Source of the DNA: CAVSUZ01 sp963791885 | GTDB taxonomy: Bacteria > Pseudomonadota > Alphaproteobacteria > Acetobacterales > Acetobacteraceae | DNA: 64,000 nt | Direction of reading: 5' to 3' | NCBI GenBank assembly: GCA_963791885.1 | Contig: CAWBUL010000004.1 | Coordinates: forward strand, 1,726,253 to 1,790,252 | Part shown: positions 1 to 9,196 of the stretch, in pieces | How the letters are laid out: every line of letters starts with the position of its first letter | How positions within the stretch are numbered: position 1 is the first letter of the stretch | The notes under the pieces: model-generated | What the model was told of the DNA's origin: nothing | The model's input: only the letters and a program-made list of their open reading frames with translations | The model's database searches: none | Translations under genes and position numbers: made by a program

Positions 1-13
1 ACCCGCCGCATAG

Positions 14-133
14 GCAGCAGTTAGGCCGCACCCGCGGCTTGACTGCTGCGCGGTTGGCCCTGTCGGGGCGATTACCGCGAAGACCGCGCTCAATCCGCTG
101 ATCGCCGGAGCAGATATCGGCTATCGCTTCTGA
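14..133 (+). other. possible 3' end of an outer-membrane beta-barrel gene
   Basis: The last codons before a TGA at 131-133 read NPLIAGADIGYRF. A terminal GxGYRF-like strand ending in phenylalanine is typical of OmpW/OmpX-type barrels. The frame is closed by a TAG at 11-13, so either only the tail is in frame (an indel just upstream) or this is chance. There is too little sequence to decide. Confidence 0.25.
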
Positions 134-140
134 TAGAATA

Positions 141-953
141 TCAATGCAGCCATCGGGTGAGGATTGCCTGATGCTCGCCGGTTAGGTTGAGCAGATTCAG
201 CCACTGATCGACATAGGCGGCGAAGATCAGGTCGCGCGGCATCCAGTAGGCGAGTTCCGAATGGTCGAAAGGCGCGTTCGGATGCACGGGGCAGAGGACA
301 CCTGCATGTAGCTTCGACTGCAGCAAGGTTTCGACGGAATCGGTGATCATCAGATCGGCCTTGCCCTGCGCCAGCGCGTCGAAGATGGTCGCGTTGTCCT
401 TCCAGGCAACGATGGTTGCTTTCTGCAGATGCGCCTGATCAAAGAGCGCATTGGTGCCGCCGGGATTGACGATGACGCGCACGCCCGGCTGATCGATCTG
501 CTGCAGGGTTTCGTATTTCGCCTCATCCCCGCAATGAGTGATCGGGGTCTTGCCGCTGGAGAAGACAGGGCTCGAGAAGAGGCCGACCTTCTGACGGGCG
601 AGGGTGATGGTGATCCCGCCCATGGCGATGTCGAACTTGCCGGCGAGCAGATCGGATTGCAGCGTCGGCCAGCTGGTCTTCACGATTTCCAGCTTCACGC
701 CGAGCGACTTGGCGAGGTCGTTCGCCATGTCGACATCAATGCCTTCGACGTTGCCGGAGGCGTCGGCGATGGAGAACGGTCGATAGTCCTCTGTCAGGCC
801 AACGCGAAGCGTGCCGTCTTTGATGATCGTATCGAGCAGGGTCGGCGTCTGCGCTTGGGCGGGTGCGACAAGGGCGAGCGGACAGAGGAAGGCGGCGGCG
901 AGACAGAGGGGAACGAGGCGGGCGGAGAGCCGCCGGGCGAGCGTGCGGATCAT
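141..953 (-). CDS. pheC: periplasmic cyclohexadienyl dehydratase-like protein
   Basis: The 270-residue product has a signal peptide (residues 1 to about 35, ending APAQA) and a family-3 solute-binding fold. It matches the periplasmic PheC cyclohexadienyl (prephenate/arogenate) dehydratases rather than ordinary amino-acid binding proteins: GKTPITHC, QIDQPGVRVIVNPGGTN and GKADLMITD are near-verbatim PheC motifs. PheC aromatises prephenate or arogenate to phenylpyruvate or phenylalanine in the periplasm. The start at 953 is chosen because the signal peptide begins there; the longer open frame upstream is antisense-like. It lies 43 bp downstream of a LysR gene on the same strand, probably co-transcribed. 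An amino-acid-binding role is the alternative. Confidence 0.82.
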   Translation of the reverse strand: MIRTLARRLSARLVPLCLAAAFLCPLALVAPAQAQTPTLLDTIIKDGTLRVGLTEDYRPFSIADASGNVEGIDVDMANDLAKSLGVKLEIVKTSWPTLQSDLLAGKFDIAMGGITITLARQKVGLFSSPVFSSGKTPITHCGDEAKYETLQQIDQPGVRVIVNPGGTNALFDQAHLQKATIVAWKDNATIFDALAQGKADLMITDSVETLLQSKLHAGVLCPVHPNAPFDHSELAYWMPRDLIFAAYVDQWLNLLNLTGEHQAILTRWLH

Positions 954-996
954 TCGGTTTTCCAGCTTGAGGTTGCGAAGCGTTGCGGGTGCGTTG

Positions 997-1905
997 CTAT
1001 CTATTTCCAGCCAATTGCGCTGCTTGGCTAGTCCCGTTGGACGGCAGGGAAGATGCCGGTGCGGTTTCCTGTCGCAGCCATGCGGCCAGCGCCACCAGCG
1101 CCTGGCTGGCTTCATCCGCTTTTCGCCAAAGCAGCATGTGGCGGGCGCCCTGCAGTCTGACGCCGGGTTTGAAGGCGACGAGCCGGCCACGCTGAACGTC
1201 GTCGGCAGCGAGCAGTGTCGGGACAATCAAGAGTCCCTCGCCAGCCAATGCTGCTTCGTAGGCTGTATAGAAATGCGCGAAGCTTCGCCGCGTCCCGCTG
1301 GCGTTGGACGCATCCCATGCCGCCAGCCATCGATCCAACTCGCCGGGTCTCGTGCGGCTCTCGAGAAGCGAAATATTTGTTGTGCTCTCGTGATCGCCGA
1401 TGCGGTCCAGCCATGCCGGACTGACATAGGCTACTAGTTCCTCTTGGAACAGTATGTCCTGCCGGTAGCCCGGCGGCAGGAAACCATCGCGGCGGATCGC
1501 CGCGTCATGGGGCAATGAAAGCCAATCCTCTCCGGTATGAACGGTGTGCACACGAAGACAGAACCCCGGTTCGGCCTGTTCGAGGCGTGGCAGCCGGGGC
1601 ACGAGCCAATAGATCGACAGTGCGGCGGGAACGAGAATGCGAAGTTCTTTGCGATCGGCGTGGCGGTGAGCCACTTCTTCCAATCCAAGTTGTATCGTCT
1701 CCATGGCCGCGGTCATTGCCTGGGCCAGCCGGCGTCCGAAGGCTGTCATTTCCGGCTCGCGCCCTCCGCTCGCAAACAGCGGCGTCTGCAGCCACTGCTC
1801 CAGCGCGCGGAGCTGCTTGGCGATCGCGCCTTCAGTGATGTTTAGCTCTGCGGCTGCGGTCCCTCGCGATCCGAGGCGGGCCAGCGCCTCGAAACAGGCG
1901 AGCAT
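997..1905 (-). CDS. LysR-family transcriptional regulator (GcvA-like)
   Basis: The 302-residue protein starts with a winged HTH (FEALARLGSRGTAAAELNIT, then EGAIAKQLRALE) and continues into a LysR substrate-binding domain (YWLVPRLPRLEQ, AIRRDG, FYTAYEAALAGEGL). The ATG at 1905 is the first in-frame ATG. GcvA-like proteins usually have a few residues (RRPPLR here) before this point, so a rarer upstream start is possible. It is divergent from phnA across a 147-bp gap and precedes pheC. LysR regulators commonly control divergent neighbours, so phnA and pheC are the natural candidate targets. Confidence 0.85.
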   Translation of the reverse strand: MLACFEALARLGSRGTAAAELNITEGAIAKQLRALEQWLQTPLFASGGREPEMTAFGRRLAQAMTAAMETIQLGLEEVAHRHADRKELRILVPAALSIYWLVPRLPRLEQAEPGFCLRVHTVHTGEDWLSLPHDAAIRRDGFLPPGYRQDILFQEELVAYVSPAWLDRIGDHESTTNISLLESRTRPGELDRWLAAWDASNASGTRRSFAHFYTAYEAALAGEGLLIVPTLLAADDVQRGRLVAFKPGVRLQGARHMLLWRKADEASQALVALAAWLRQETAPASSLPSNGTSQAAQLAGNR

Positions 1906-2052
1906 GCGAAGCGGTGGCCGGCGGTTCTGAACGATATCCTGCCTCCCGTACGTGTTGCGGAATTTTTCGCCGCGTTTCGCGGACGAAAAGTCGCTCGCGT
2001 TGCCGGAGGATAGCGTCCATGTCTGCGCCCGGACAGCGTGGGGAGAAGTGCC
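1906..2052. promoter_or_regulatory. divergent promoter region, lysR / phnA
   Basis: This 147-bp gap separates two divergent starts. A ribosome binding site (GGGGAGAAG) ends a few bases before the phnA ATG at 2053. No clear LysR box was picked out by eye; its regulatory role is inferred from the divergent arrangement. Confidence 0.35.
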
Positions 2053-3309
2053 ATGACAGACATCCAGAGCGTCACGGTGAACGGCCGGAGCTATGCGCTG
2101 CCGCGGCGTCCTGTGGCGGTGGTCTGCCTCGATGGCTGCGATCCGGATTACCTGGCGGTGGGGCTGGCGGCGGGCGAGTTGCCGGCCATTGCGCGTATCG
2201 CGCGGGACGGCTTCGCGGGCGAGGCGCTGTCGGCACTGCCGAGCTTCACCAACCCGAACAACTGCTCCCTGGTGACCGGCGTGCCGCCGGCGGTGCATGG
2301 CGTCTCGGGCAATTTCTACCTGGACAAGCGCACCGGCGAGACGGTGATGGTGACGGGCGACAAGGAGCTGAAGGCGCCAACCATCCTGGCGGCGATGGCG
2401 AAGGCCGGCGTGCCCACGGCGGTCGTGACGGCGAAGGACAAGCTGCGCGCGGCGCTGGCGAAGGGGTTGCCGATCGGTGCGAACGGCATCGCGATCTCCG
2501 CCCAGCATGCGGCTGCCGCGCGGGAGCAGACGCATGGGATCGGCGACGTGTGCGGCCTGGTCGGCCGGCCGGAACCCGACCAGTATTCGGCCGATCTGTC
2601 GCTGTTCGTGCTCGATGCCGGGGTGAAGCTGCTGGAAGCGGGGCGCGCGCGGCTGCTTTATCTCTCGCTGTCGGACTATGTGCAGCACGGCTACGCGCCG
2701 GAGGAGCCGGAGGCGCGCGAATTCCATCGCGCGGTGGATGCGCGGCTGGGCCGGCTGATGGACCTCGGGGCGGTCGTCGGCGCGACCGCCGATCACGGCA
2801 TGCATGACATGGCGAAGCCCGACGGCTCGCCGAACGTCATCTTCGTGGGCGATGTGCTGGATACGGCGTTCGGTGCCGGCACCTGCCGGGTGATCTGCCC
2901 GATCACCGATCCTTTTGTCCGCCATCACGGCGCGCTGGGCGGCTTCGTGCGCGTTCATATCGCTCTGGGCGGTCCCGACGTGCGCGCGGTCATCGCGCAT
3001 CTGTCCGCCATGCCGGGTATCGAGCAGGCGCTGGAGGGGGCGGAGGCGTGCCGTCGGTATGAGCTGGCGCCGGAAATGGAGGGCGATGTCACGGTCATCG
3101 CGGCGCGCGGCGTGGCGCTCGGCGCGCGGGCGGCGGAGCATGACCTCTCGGGGCTGGCGGGCGAACGGCTGCGGTCGCATGGCGGCACGGCCGAGCAGCG
3201 CGTGCCGTTCCTGGTCTCGGCCCCGCTGACGGCGGCGTGGCGCGATGCGCATCCGCAGCTGCGGAATTACGATATTTTCGATGCGGCGCTGAACGGCGCG
3301 GCTGCATGA
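2053..3309 (+). CDS. phnA: phosphonoacetate hydrolase
   Basis: The 418-residue protein belongs to the alkaline-phosphatase superfamily and hydrolyses the C-P bond of phosphonoacetate to acetate and phosphate, using two metals. Expected motifs are present in order: CLDGCDPDY (metal-binding Asp), SFTNPNN (the Thr nucleophile region), SDYVQHGYAPEE, TADHGMHD (metal-binding Asp-His) and RSHGGTAEQRVPF (late metal-binding His). Length matches the family (about 405-420). The ATG at 2053 follows a good Shine-Dalgarno; an in-frame codon at 2038 lacks one. It is divergent from the LysR gene. In known phnA loci a LysR protein (PhnR) responds to phosphonoacetate, so this regulator may do the same. Confidence 0.9.
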   Translation: MTDIQSVTVNGRSYALPRRPVAVVCLDGCDPDYLAVGLAAGELPAIARIARDGFAGEALSALPSFTNPNNCSLVTGVPPAVHGVSGNFYLDKRTGETVMVTGDKELKAPTILAAMAKAGVPTAVVTAKDKLRAALAKGLPIGANGIAISAQHAAAAREQTHGIGDVCGLVGRPEPDQYSADLSLFVLDAGVKLLEAGRARLLYLSLSDYVQHGYAPEEPEAREFHRAVDARLGRLMDLGAVVGATADHGMHDMAKPDGSPNVIFVGDVLDTAFGAGTCRVICPITDPFVRHHGALGGFVRVHIALGGPDVRAVIAHLSAMPGIEQALEGAEACRRYELAPEMEGDVTVIAARGVALGARAAEHDLSGLAGERLRSHGGTAEQRVPFLVSAPLTAAWRDAHPQLRNYDIFDAALNGAAA

Positions 3310-3330
3310 CGGCTCGGGCCGTAGGCTGGA

Positions 3331-4064
3331 CTATGCCCGCAGCTGCTGCTGATGCGCCTCGGCGAGAGCGGCCATGCTGGTGAACTGAAAGTTGGTTTTC
3401 GGCAGCTCGCCAGGGTGCATCGTTGCTCCGAAGCCCTGGTCCTTGTGGCGGCGGTAAATCCAGCAGGAGGCGAGGCCGAGCGCGTTTGCGGGCTCATGGT
3501 CATGGAACAGACTTTCGGCGACGTGAAGGATGTCGCGCTTCTGGACGCGCGTGGCGCCGAGCCCGCACCGAGACGCTGCAACAGGTACTCGAAGTTGCGC
3601 GGGTCCGGCTTGTAGGATCCGGCATCCTCTGCGGTGACGACAGCGTCGAACTCGACCTGCAGGCGACGTTTGCTGCCCTCAAAGCTCTGGTTGTCCACAT
3701 TCGAGAGGATGACGAGTTTATAGAACTTCTTGAGATATTGCAGGGCGCCGGCTGAGTCCGCGAAGGCGGGCCAATTTTCGACGGAGCGGCCGTAGGCTGC
3801 ACATTCCTCGTGCGTCGCCGATACGCCCCATTGCTCGGCCAACCGCTTGAAGACGATGGGCAGCAGGTCTCGATAGAGCTTTGCGGGCGTTTGCCGCTGC
3901 TGCGACGATTCGTGGAAGGCATGCGCCTCGAGGATTTCATTGCGGGTCAGTCCGCGTCCGACTTTGCTGGTCAAAGGCTGCAACGCCTCGACCATCCCGC
4001 TCTCCCAATCGATGAGCGTGCCGTAGCAGTCGAAGGTAAGCACTTTGAAGTCGGTCAGGCGCAT
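3331..4064 (-). CDS. haloacid dehalogenase type II (HAD), single frameshift
   Basis: The N-terminal frame (MRLTDFKVLTFDCYGTLIDW) carries the HAD motif I DxYGT. SNVDNQSF and YKPDPRNF supply motifs II and III. The frame then switches near 3555-3580: the continuation with RVQKRDILHVAESLFHDHEP and GLASCWIYRR, typical of 2-haloacid dehalogenases, is in another frame and ends at a TAG at 3331-3333. The span of 734 bp is one base short of 245 codons, the usual family length, so a one-base deletion is likely. L-2-haloacid dehalogenases convert halo-acids to hydroxy-acids, but many members have unknown substrates. It lies 41 bp downstream of the DAO-type oxidoreductase and converges on phnA. Confidence 0.75.
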
Positions 4065-4105
4065 GGGGATCTCCAATGGATAGAAGAGGCCGGGACGGCG
4101 CTCGC

Positions 4106-5239
4106 TCAGGGCTCTCGCGCGAGCCGCGCCGGGAGGACCAAATCCAGGTTCAGCCGATAGTCTTCGACGAAGCGGGGGAGGGTTTCGCCCATGGCCAGTG
4201 CGGCGGCCAATTGGGCAGCGGCGGGCGCAGCCATGACGCCGTTGCCGCCCTGTCCGGCGAGCCAGATGAAGCTGGGGTTGTCGCTATCCGGACCGATCAC
4301 AGGCTGCTCGTCTGGTGCGAAGGTCCGCAAGCCAGCCCAGCTTCGATGGATCCGCGCAACCGACATTGTCGTGGCCCGCTCGATCCGGTCGGCGGCAACC
4401 GCGATGTCGTATTCGTCAGGCGCGGCGTCACTGGGTGAGGTGGGCGTCTTGTCGACCGGCGAGGCCATCACCCGTCCCGATTCCGGCTTGAAGTACCACG
4501 TCTCCGACTGGTCGAACGTCATGGGCCATCGTCGTAGGTCGGCGGATGCCGGCGGGTCGAAGAGGATCGCGGTGCGCCGGTAGGCCTGCAGGCCCTTCGG
4601 CCGGATGCCGGCGCGCAACGCCACATCGTCGGCCCAAGCTCCGGCCGCGTTGATCACTCTGCTTGCGGTGAGGTTTGCCGAGGGCGTGCGCAGGTGCCAG
4701 AGCCGGTCGCGACGCTCCAGTCCCGTGACATCGCTTTCCATTATGACGCGCAGTCCGCGCGCTTTTCCCGCCCGGATATAGCCTTGCAGGAGCGCGTCGG
4801 CATCAATGTCCGCGCAGCCCGGCTCGAAGAGAGCCGTCGAGAAGAACTCAGTTCGGACGCAAGGTGAGAGGGGTGCCGCATCAGCGGCAGCCATCAGCTC
4901 GCACGCGACGTTACGGCGCTCAAGCTCGTTCCGGCATGCGAGGAGCTCGGGTTCTTCGTCGGTGGTCCCGAAATACAGGGCGCCGATCCGATGCAGCAGC
5001 GGGTGCGTGGCAAAGCCGCGGGGCGGTTGTTCGAAAAAGGGACAACTCGCCGAAACGAGCACTTGCCACATCGCCGGGCCATAGTTCTCGGAGATGACGG
5101 CCGCCGAGCGGCCGGTGCTGTGGTAGCCGAGGGCCAACTCGCGCTCGATCAGCACAACGCTTCCGTATCTCGACAACTCGTAGGCGACGGAGGCGCCTGC
5201 TGCACCTCCGCCAATGACCGCGCACTCGAAGTGCTCCAT
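4106..5239 (-). CDS. FAD-dependent oxidoreductase, DAO / glycine-oxidase family
   Basis: The 377-residue protein has an N-terminal dinucleotide-binding loop (CAVIGGGAAGASVAYELS) followed by the acidic end of strand 2 (VLIERE). It ends with the DAO-family C-terminal signature (NPSFIWLAGQGGNGVMAAP), where the flavin sits. Such enzymes oxidise the C-N bond of D-amino acids, glycine or N-methyl amino acids. The substrate is not readable from sequence. It is upstream of the HAD gene on the same strand. Because phnA lies just beyond, an aminophosphonate substrate is conceivable, but that is speculation from context only. Confidence 0.85.
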   Translation of the reverse strand: MEHFECAVIGGGAAGASVAYELSRYGSVVLIERELALGYHSTGRSAAVISENYGPAMWQVLVSASCPFFEQPPRGFATHPLLHRIGALYFGTTDEEPELLACRNELERRNVACELMAAADAAPLSPCVRTEFFSTALFEPGCADIDADALLQGYIRAGKARGLRVIMESDVTGLERRDRLWHLRTPSANLTASRVINAAGAWADDVALRAGIRPKGLQAYRRTAILFDPPASADLRRWPMTFDQSETWYFKPESGRVMASPVDKTPTSPSDAAPDEYDIAVAADRIERATTMSVARIHRSWAGLRTFAPDEQPVIGPDSDNPSFIWLAGQGGNGVMAAPAAAQLAAALAMGETLPRFVEDYRLNLDLVLPARLAREP

Positions 5240-5605
5240 CAGACGTTCTCGCGCTGAAAGATTACCCTTACCGGTCGAAAGACGACGCCAGATCCGGGGA
5301 TCGTTTGACGAACACTGACCCGATGAGGATGGCGAAGGTGCATTTGTTGGTACCGATGTTCATGGCGAGGAGCTTTTCCACATGTCTCTGTCGTGCGGCG
5401 CAGTGTAACGGTCCTGGTCGTTATGCTCGAGTGGGGGGCAGGCACGGCGTCACCCCGCTGTTTTCGTCCGACGACCGAGATCTTTGGGCGGGGGCTGCGA
5501 TCAGAGTTTTCGTTCAAGCGGGCCGGCGCAGTTTCGTTGCTCATTTCTGGTGGGATCGACGGCATGAAATGCCGTGATCAACGACGGGCCCATCGGACCA
5601 CGGCC
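5240..5605. other. intergenic stretch without a recognisable gene
   Basis: These 366 bp lie upstream of the oxidoreductase start. Short open frames exist on both strands, but none has a Shine-Dalgarno plus a recognisable motif. No hairpin or repeat stands out. It presumably contains the promoter of the oxidoreductase-HAD pair. Confidence 0.4.
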
Positions 5606-5771
5606 TTAGGCGATCGGCACGTTCAGTTCCTGCACCAGCTTGCGGCGCATCGCCGCGGCGAAATCGGCATAGTCGCGACACGCAACAGCGAAAGAGCCCG
5701 GGCCGCCGATGACTTCGCGCTGGTAGCTCTGGAGCAGGTCGGGATCTTCGTGAAGGATGCAGAGGCCGTTG
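5606..5771. repeat. 166-bp direct repeat, copy A
   Basis: This segment matches 9031-9196 in the same orientation without gaps and with eight mismatches counted by eye (about 95 percent identity). It starts at the DUF1194 stop codon. Together the two copies bracket the TPR-sulfotransferase and PEP-CTERM genes. Confidence 0.9.
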
Positions 5772-5809
5772 GGGAAAATGCAAACCTCGGTTCCGGTGCG
5801 CATCGGCAA
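5606..5809 (-). pseudogene. DUF1194 C-terminal gene fragment
   Basis: The frame encodes a 54-residue tail (GLCILHEDPDLLQSYQRE ... QELNVPIA) almost identical to the C-terminus of the full DUF1194 gene at 9031-9684. The homology stops abruptly at 5771. The upstream codons (to 5809) are unrelated, so the N-terminal von Willebrand-like domain is absent. It is a fragment left by duplication or insertion, not a functional gene. Confidence 0.8.
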
Positions 5810-5884
5810 AGATCGCCAGTTCTCAGCAAGCGTCGTGTCATCATGCCCGATCGCCGCGGCTGCACTGAACCAGACGCGTGTGAT

Positions 5885-7851
5885 CAGTTTGGCTGGCCGA
5901 GAGCTTGAAACAGCGGCCGAGCCAGGGTTCGAACGTCTTCAACGACGATTGCGTTCGGTAAACCGGCTGTCGGACCTGTGCTACACTGGCGGTCCGCACG
6001 GCTGTTTGGCTTGCATGAAATTCAGGCAGGCGTCCGTCCAGTCGAGGCCGCAATATGCGATGATGCGTCGCGCCTGAGGTTCGAAATCGGTCACCAGATC
6101 TTCGTAGATCACATGCAGCAGTGCGTTCGCGGGCAGCACGTCTTTCCAGTGCCGCATCAGGTCCTGATAAGCGCGATGATACTGCCCGAGCCCGTTCAGG
6201 TCGCAAGGCAGCCTATGATCTCCGGTCAGCAGGTTCGCAAAGCAGGAGACGCAGGTATCGAGCGGATCGCGGACAGTGTGAATGATCCGCGCATTCGGAA
6301 GGATGATACGAATTAGTCCGATGAAGAAGAAATTGAGCGGCATCTTGTCGGTTACATGCGCCGCACCGGCGGCTCTCGACGTGATGGACCTCACATAGGA
6401 TTTGCCGATCTGCTGCAACTCAGTATCCGAAAGAGAAGCAACGCAGTCGGGAAAGCGTCCGACCGATGCGCAGGCGCGGGCAACTTCCTTCTCCAGATCC
6501 AGGAGTTCGCCCGCGCCGAAGACGCGCGGATGGCTTGCCACTATCTGCTCAACGAGGGTCGTGCCGGAGCGAGGCATGCCGACGATAAAGATGGCGGCTT
6601 CGGATGGGTAGGCGGCGCGACTTCGCGCGTTGATGAAGCTTTGGGAGAACACTTCTAGATTCGGGCGAACCATTGCAGGATCTCCTCCAGGCTCAGATGA
6701 TCTGTCGCGCCTTGAGGTGATTTCCCTCCGTGAAGAAGCCGATGGCCTTTTCGGGCTGATTCAGATCGGTGAACACCTTTCCCAAGGCGAACAGAAGCTG
6801 CCGTTGGTCGACTTCCGGTAAGGTGTGTCTCTGAGCGACCAGCTTTTCCATGGCAGCGATCTGCGGTTCATTGCCAGAAAATCGCTTGCAATCGGCAAGG
6901 TGGCGGTATGCTCGCGCGTTTCTCGGCGCCAGCCGGATGGTTCGTTCAAAAGCGGCACACGCTTCATCGATCCGGCCGATTTCCTGTAGCGCTATCCCCA
7001 GATTGAGGTGGCGCACGGGACTCCGTGTCATCGATCGCAATGGCTCGGCGGTAATGCGTGATCGCCTCCTCAACCCGGTTGAGCGACTGGAGCGCAATTG
7101 CGAGGTTGTTATGTCCTGCCGCGCCATCGGGGCGAAGCGAAATGGTCTTCCGGAAATGTTGGATGGCGCCGTCCACGCGACCGAGCGCGAGCAGGCTGAG
7201 ACCGATGCTGTTATGGAGGTCAGGGTCGCTGGGGTCGGCGGCAAGCGCCTGCTCGAATTCCACGACGGCAGCGTCGTGATCGCCGATCCGGGCGAGTGCT
7301 TCGGCCAGCAGCCGGCGGGAAGCATGGTGACCCGGGTCGAGATCGAGCGTCTTCCGAAACTGAAGCGCAGCATCGGTCGGGCGGCCGGCCGCCTGAAAGG
7401 CCAAACCGAGATTGTGTTGCAGCACCGGGATGTCGGGATCAATCCGCTCCGCCGCGAGGTATGACGTTATCGCCTCATTGTATCGCCCGAGTGCATGAAG
7501 GGCGGCACCGCGATTGAAATGGGCTTCGAAATCATCGGGGTCCAATAAGAGAGCGCTATCGAGTTCGGCGAGCGATTCCTGGTGGCGGCCCAGCGCATGC
7601 AGGACGGACCCGAGATAAGTTCGGGCCATCGCTGCGCTCGGGTCTGATGACTTGGCCTGCCGCAGAAGGAGGTGCGCTTCGTTCAGATCACCTTGCTGCG
7701 CGCGGAGAACGCCAAGATGAAGAAGCGCGTCCGCATGTGCAGGCTCGATGGAAAGTGCCGATCTGTAGAGATGCTCAGCTTGCTCCGTCTCTCCTCGCTG
7801 CATCAAAGCGAAAGCCTTGTCGAGAGTCTCGACAAGGCTTTCGTTAGGCAC
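5885..7851 (-). pseudogene. TPR-repeat sulfotransferase, multiple frameshifts
   Basis: This is one gene spread over several frames. The N-terminal half (from ATG 7851) is a run of tetratricopeptide repeats (for example HADALLHLGVLRAQQGDLNE and FEAHFNRGAALHALGRYNEA). The second half is a sulfotransferase with the 5'-PSB loop (FIVGMPRSGTTLVEQI) that binds PAPS and a 3'-PB-like segment (TVRDPLDTCVSCF). The C-terminal signature RTASVAQVRQPVYRT and the end (LFQALGQPN, stop at 5885-5887) lie in other frames. Frame switches occur near 7020, 6690, 6665, 6023 and 5915. The family transfers sulfate to sugars or proteins. No single intact product can be made from the sequence as given. Confidence 0.75.
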
Positions 7852-7869
7852 GTGGTGCGTGAGGAGGGT

Positions 7870-8883
7870 TCAGGAGGATTTGCGCCGGCGGATCAGGCCG
7901 AGCCCGATCAGTCCCGATCCGATGAGCGCCAGGGACGCTGGCTCCGGAGTGTTGACGACGGTTCGCTCGCCGAAGACGGACACGCCGTAGAGGCATCCGC
8001 TGCCACAGGTCAGGAATGAGCTGTCAATCGCGCCCGTCGCGATATTCACCTCCCACATGGTGCCAGTGGCGAAGTCACCCGTCCAGAAGTCGGTTCCGTT
8101 TGGATCGAGATTGAGGGAGAAGTCCGCCCCCGTTACCGGGTAGTGTATAGGTGGTGATGATGTCACCCGCAGTGTCCAGCAGCACCGCGTCGATGCTGTT
8201 GGCGAGCAGCACGTCGCCTGCATCAGTGCCGGACGGGATCACGCGGAACGCGAAAATGTGGTCCAGGGACGCCTCGGTTGCAGGGGACGTGAAATCAGGA
8301 TTTTGCGTCAGCGTCGCCAGATTGTAGCTGAGGATCTTCGTGCCCTCGCCGTCGTAGAGGATGTTTGAGCCGGTTCCCGATTGAAGTCGGTGCAGTCGGT
8401 TCCGCCGGTGCCGTTTCCGCCCAGCACGCTATATGAAGTCGTAAGTGCCCCCGTCGCCGTGTTGAACTGATTGATGACCGCCGCGCCCGGGCCGCCGACG
8501 AAGGAACTTCCGGCGTACGGTCCGCTTGAGGCAATCACGATGGACTGGGTGTGTTACTCGAGCTCATGAATGAGCTGTTGACCAGGTTCCCCGTGTTATC
8601 GAACTTGGAAACCGTGCCGGACCCGAAGTTGGTGACATAGAAATTGCCGGTCGGGTCGAAGGCCGATCCTGTGGTGTACTGGGTCCCGCTTGCGTCATTC
8701 AGCGAGCAAACCAAGGTGCCCGTCGGGGTGCACGTTGACCGTGGAACTGCCCACGGACGCGAATACGTCGCCCTTCACATAGGGCGAGGAACAGGCTGCT
8801 GCCTGTGCGTTGGAGTAGATGCCCCAACCCGCTGTCAGCGCGGTGGTGCTGAGAAGACCGATCGCCAGTTTGCGGAGTTTCAT
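7870..8883 (-). pseudogene. PEP-CTERM exported protein, multiple frameshifts
   Basis: The N-terminus (MKLRKLAIGLLSTTALTAGW ... NAQA) is a signal peptide. The C-terminus is a textbook PEP-CTERM sorting tail: PEPASLALIGSGLIGLGLI followed by RRRKSS. The middle contains beta-propeller-like repeats (FDPTGNFYVTNFGSGTVSKF) but must be read across at least four frame changes (near 8725, 8540, 8390 and 8150). PEP-CTERM tails are processed by exosortase (EpsH/XrtA); none is in this window. The start at 8883 is set by the signal peptide. Confidence 0.75.
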
Positions 8884-9030
8884 TGGACATCCCCCTTTTT
8901 GGGTGTGAACCATAGTTAACACCAGTGTAAGCGGTACCGGAAGCGTTTCTTGTCATTTGGTATATCACGAACCCGTGTTTCGGGACGCGATAGTTGATCC
9001 GCTTGGACAGCGTTGCCGGCCCGGCGCCGG

Positions 9031-9196
9031 CTATGCGATCGGCACGTTCAGTTCCTGCACCAGCTTGCGACGCATCGCCGCGGCAAAATCGGCATAGTCG
9101 CGACACGTGACGGCGAAAGAGCCCGGGCCGCCGATGACTTCGCGCTGGTAGCTCTGGAGCAGGTCGGGCTCTTCGTGAAGGATGCAGAGGCCGTTG
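9031..9196. repeat. 166-bp direct repeat, copy B
   Basis: This is the partner of 5606-5771, in the same orientation and the same length. It is the 3' end of the complete DUF1194 gene, so copy A is probably the derived one. Confidence 0.9.

Noticed and set aside
1906..3252. N-terminal extension of the LysR frame opposite phnA
   Set aside because: It is antisense to a well-supported gene, is rich in Arg, His and Ala as GC-rich shadows are, and has no motif; LysR proteins are about 300 residues.
5393..5908. Plus-strand frame of 171 codons over the DUF1194 fragment
   Set aside because: It is antisense to the repeat segment and to the sulfotransferase end, with no Shine-Dalgarno or motif. The same antisense frame appears at 9013-9474, as expected from the duplicated DNA.
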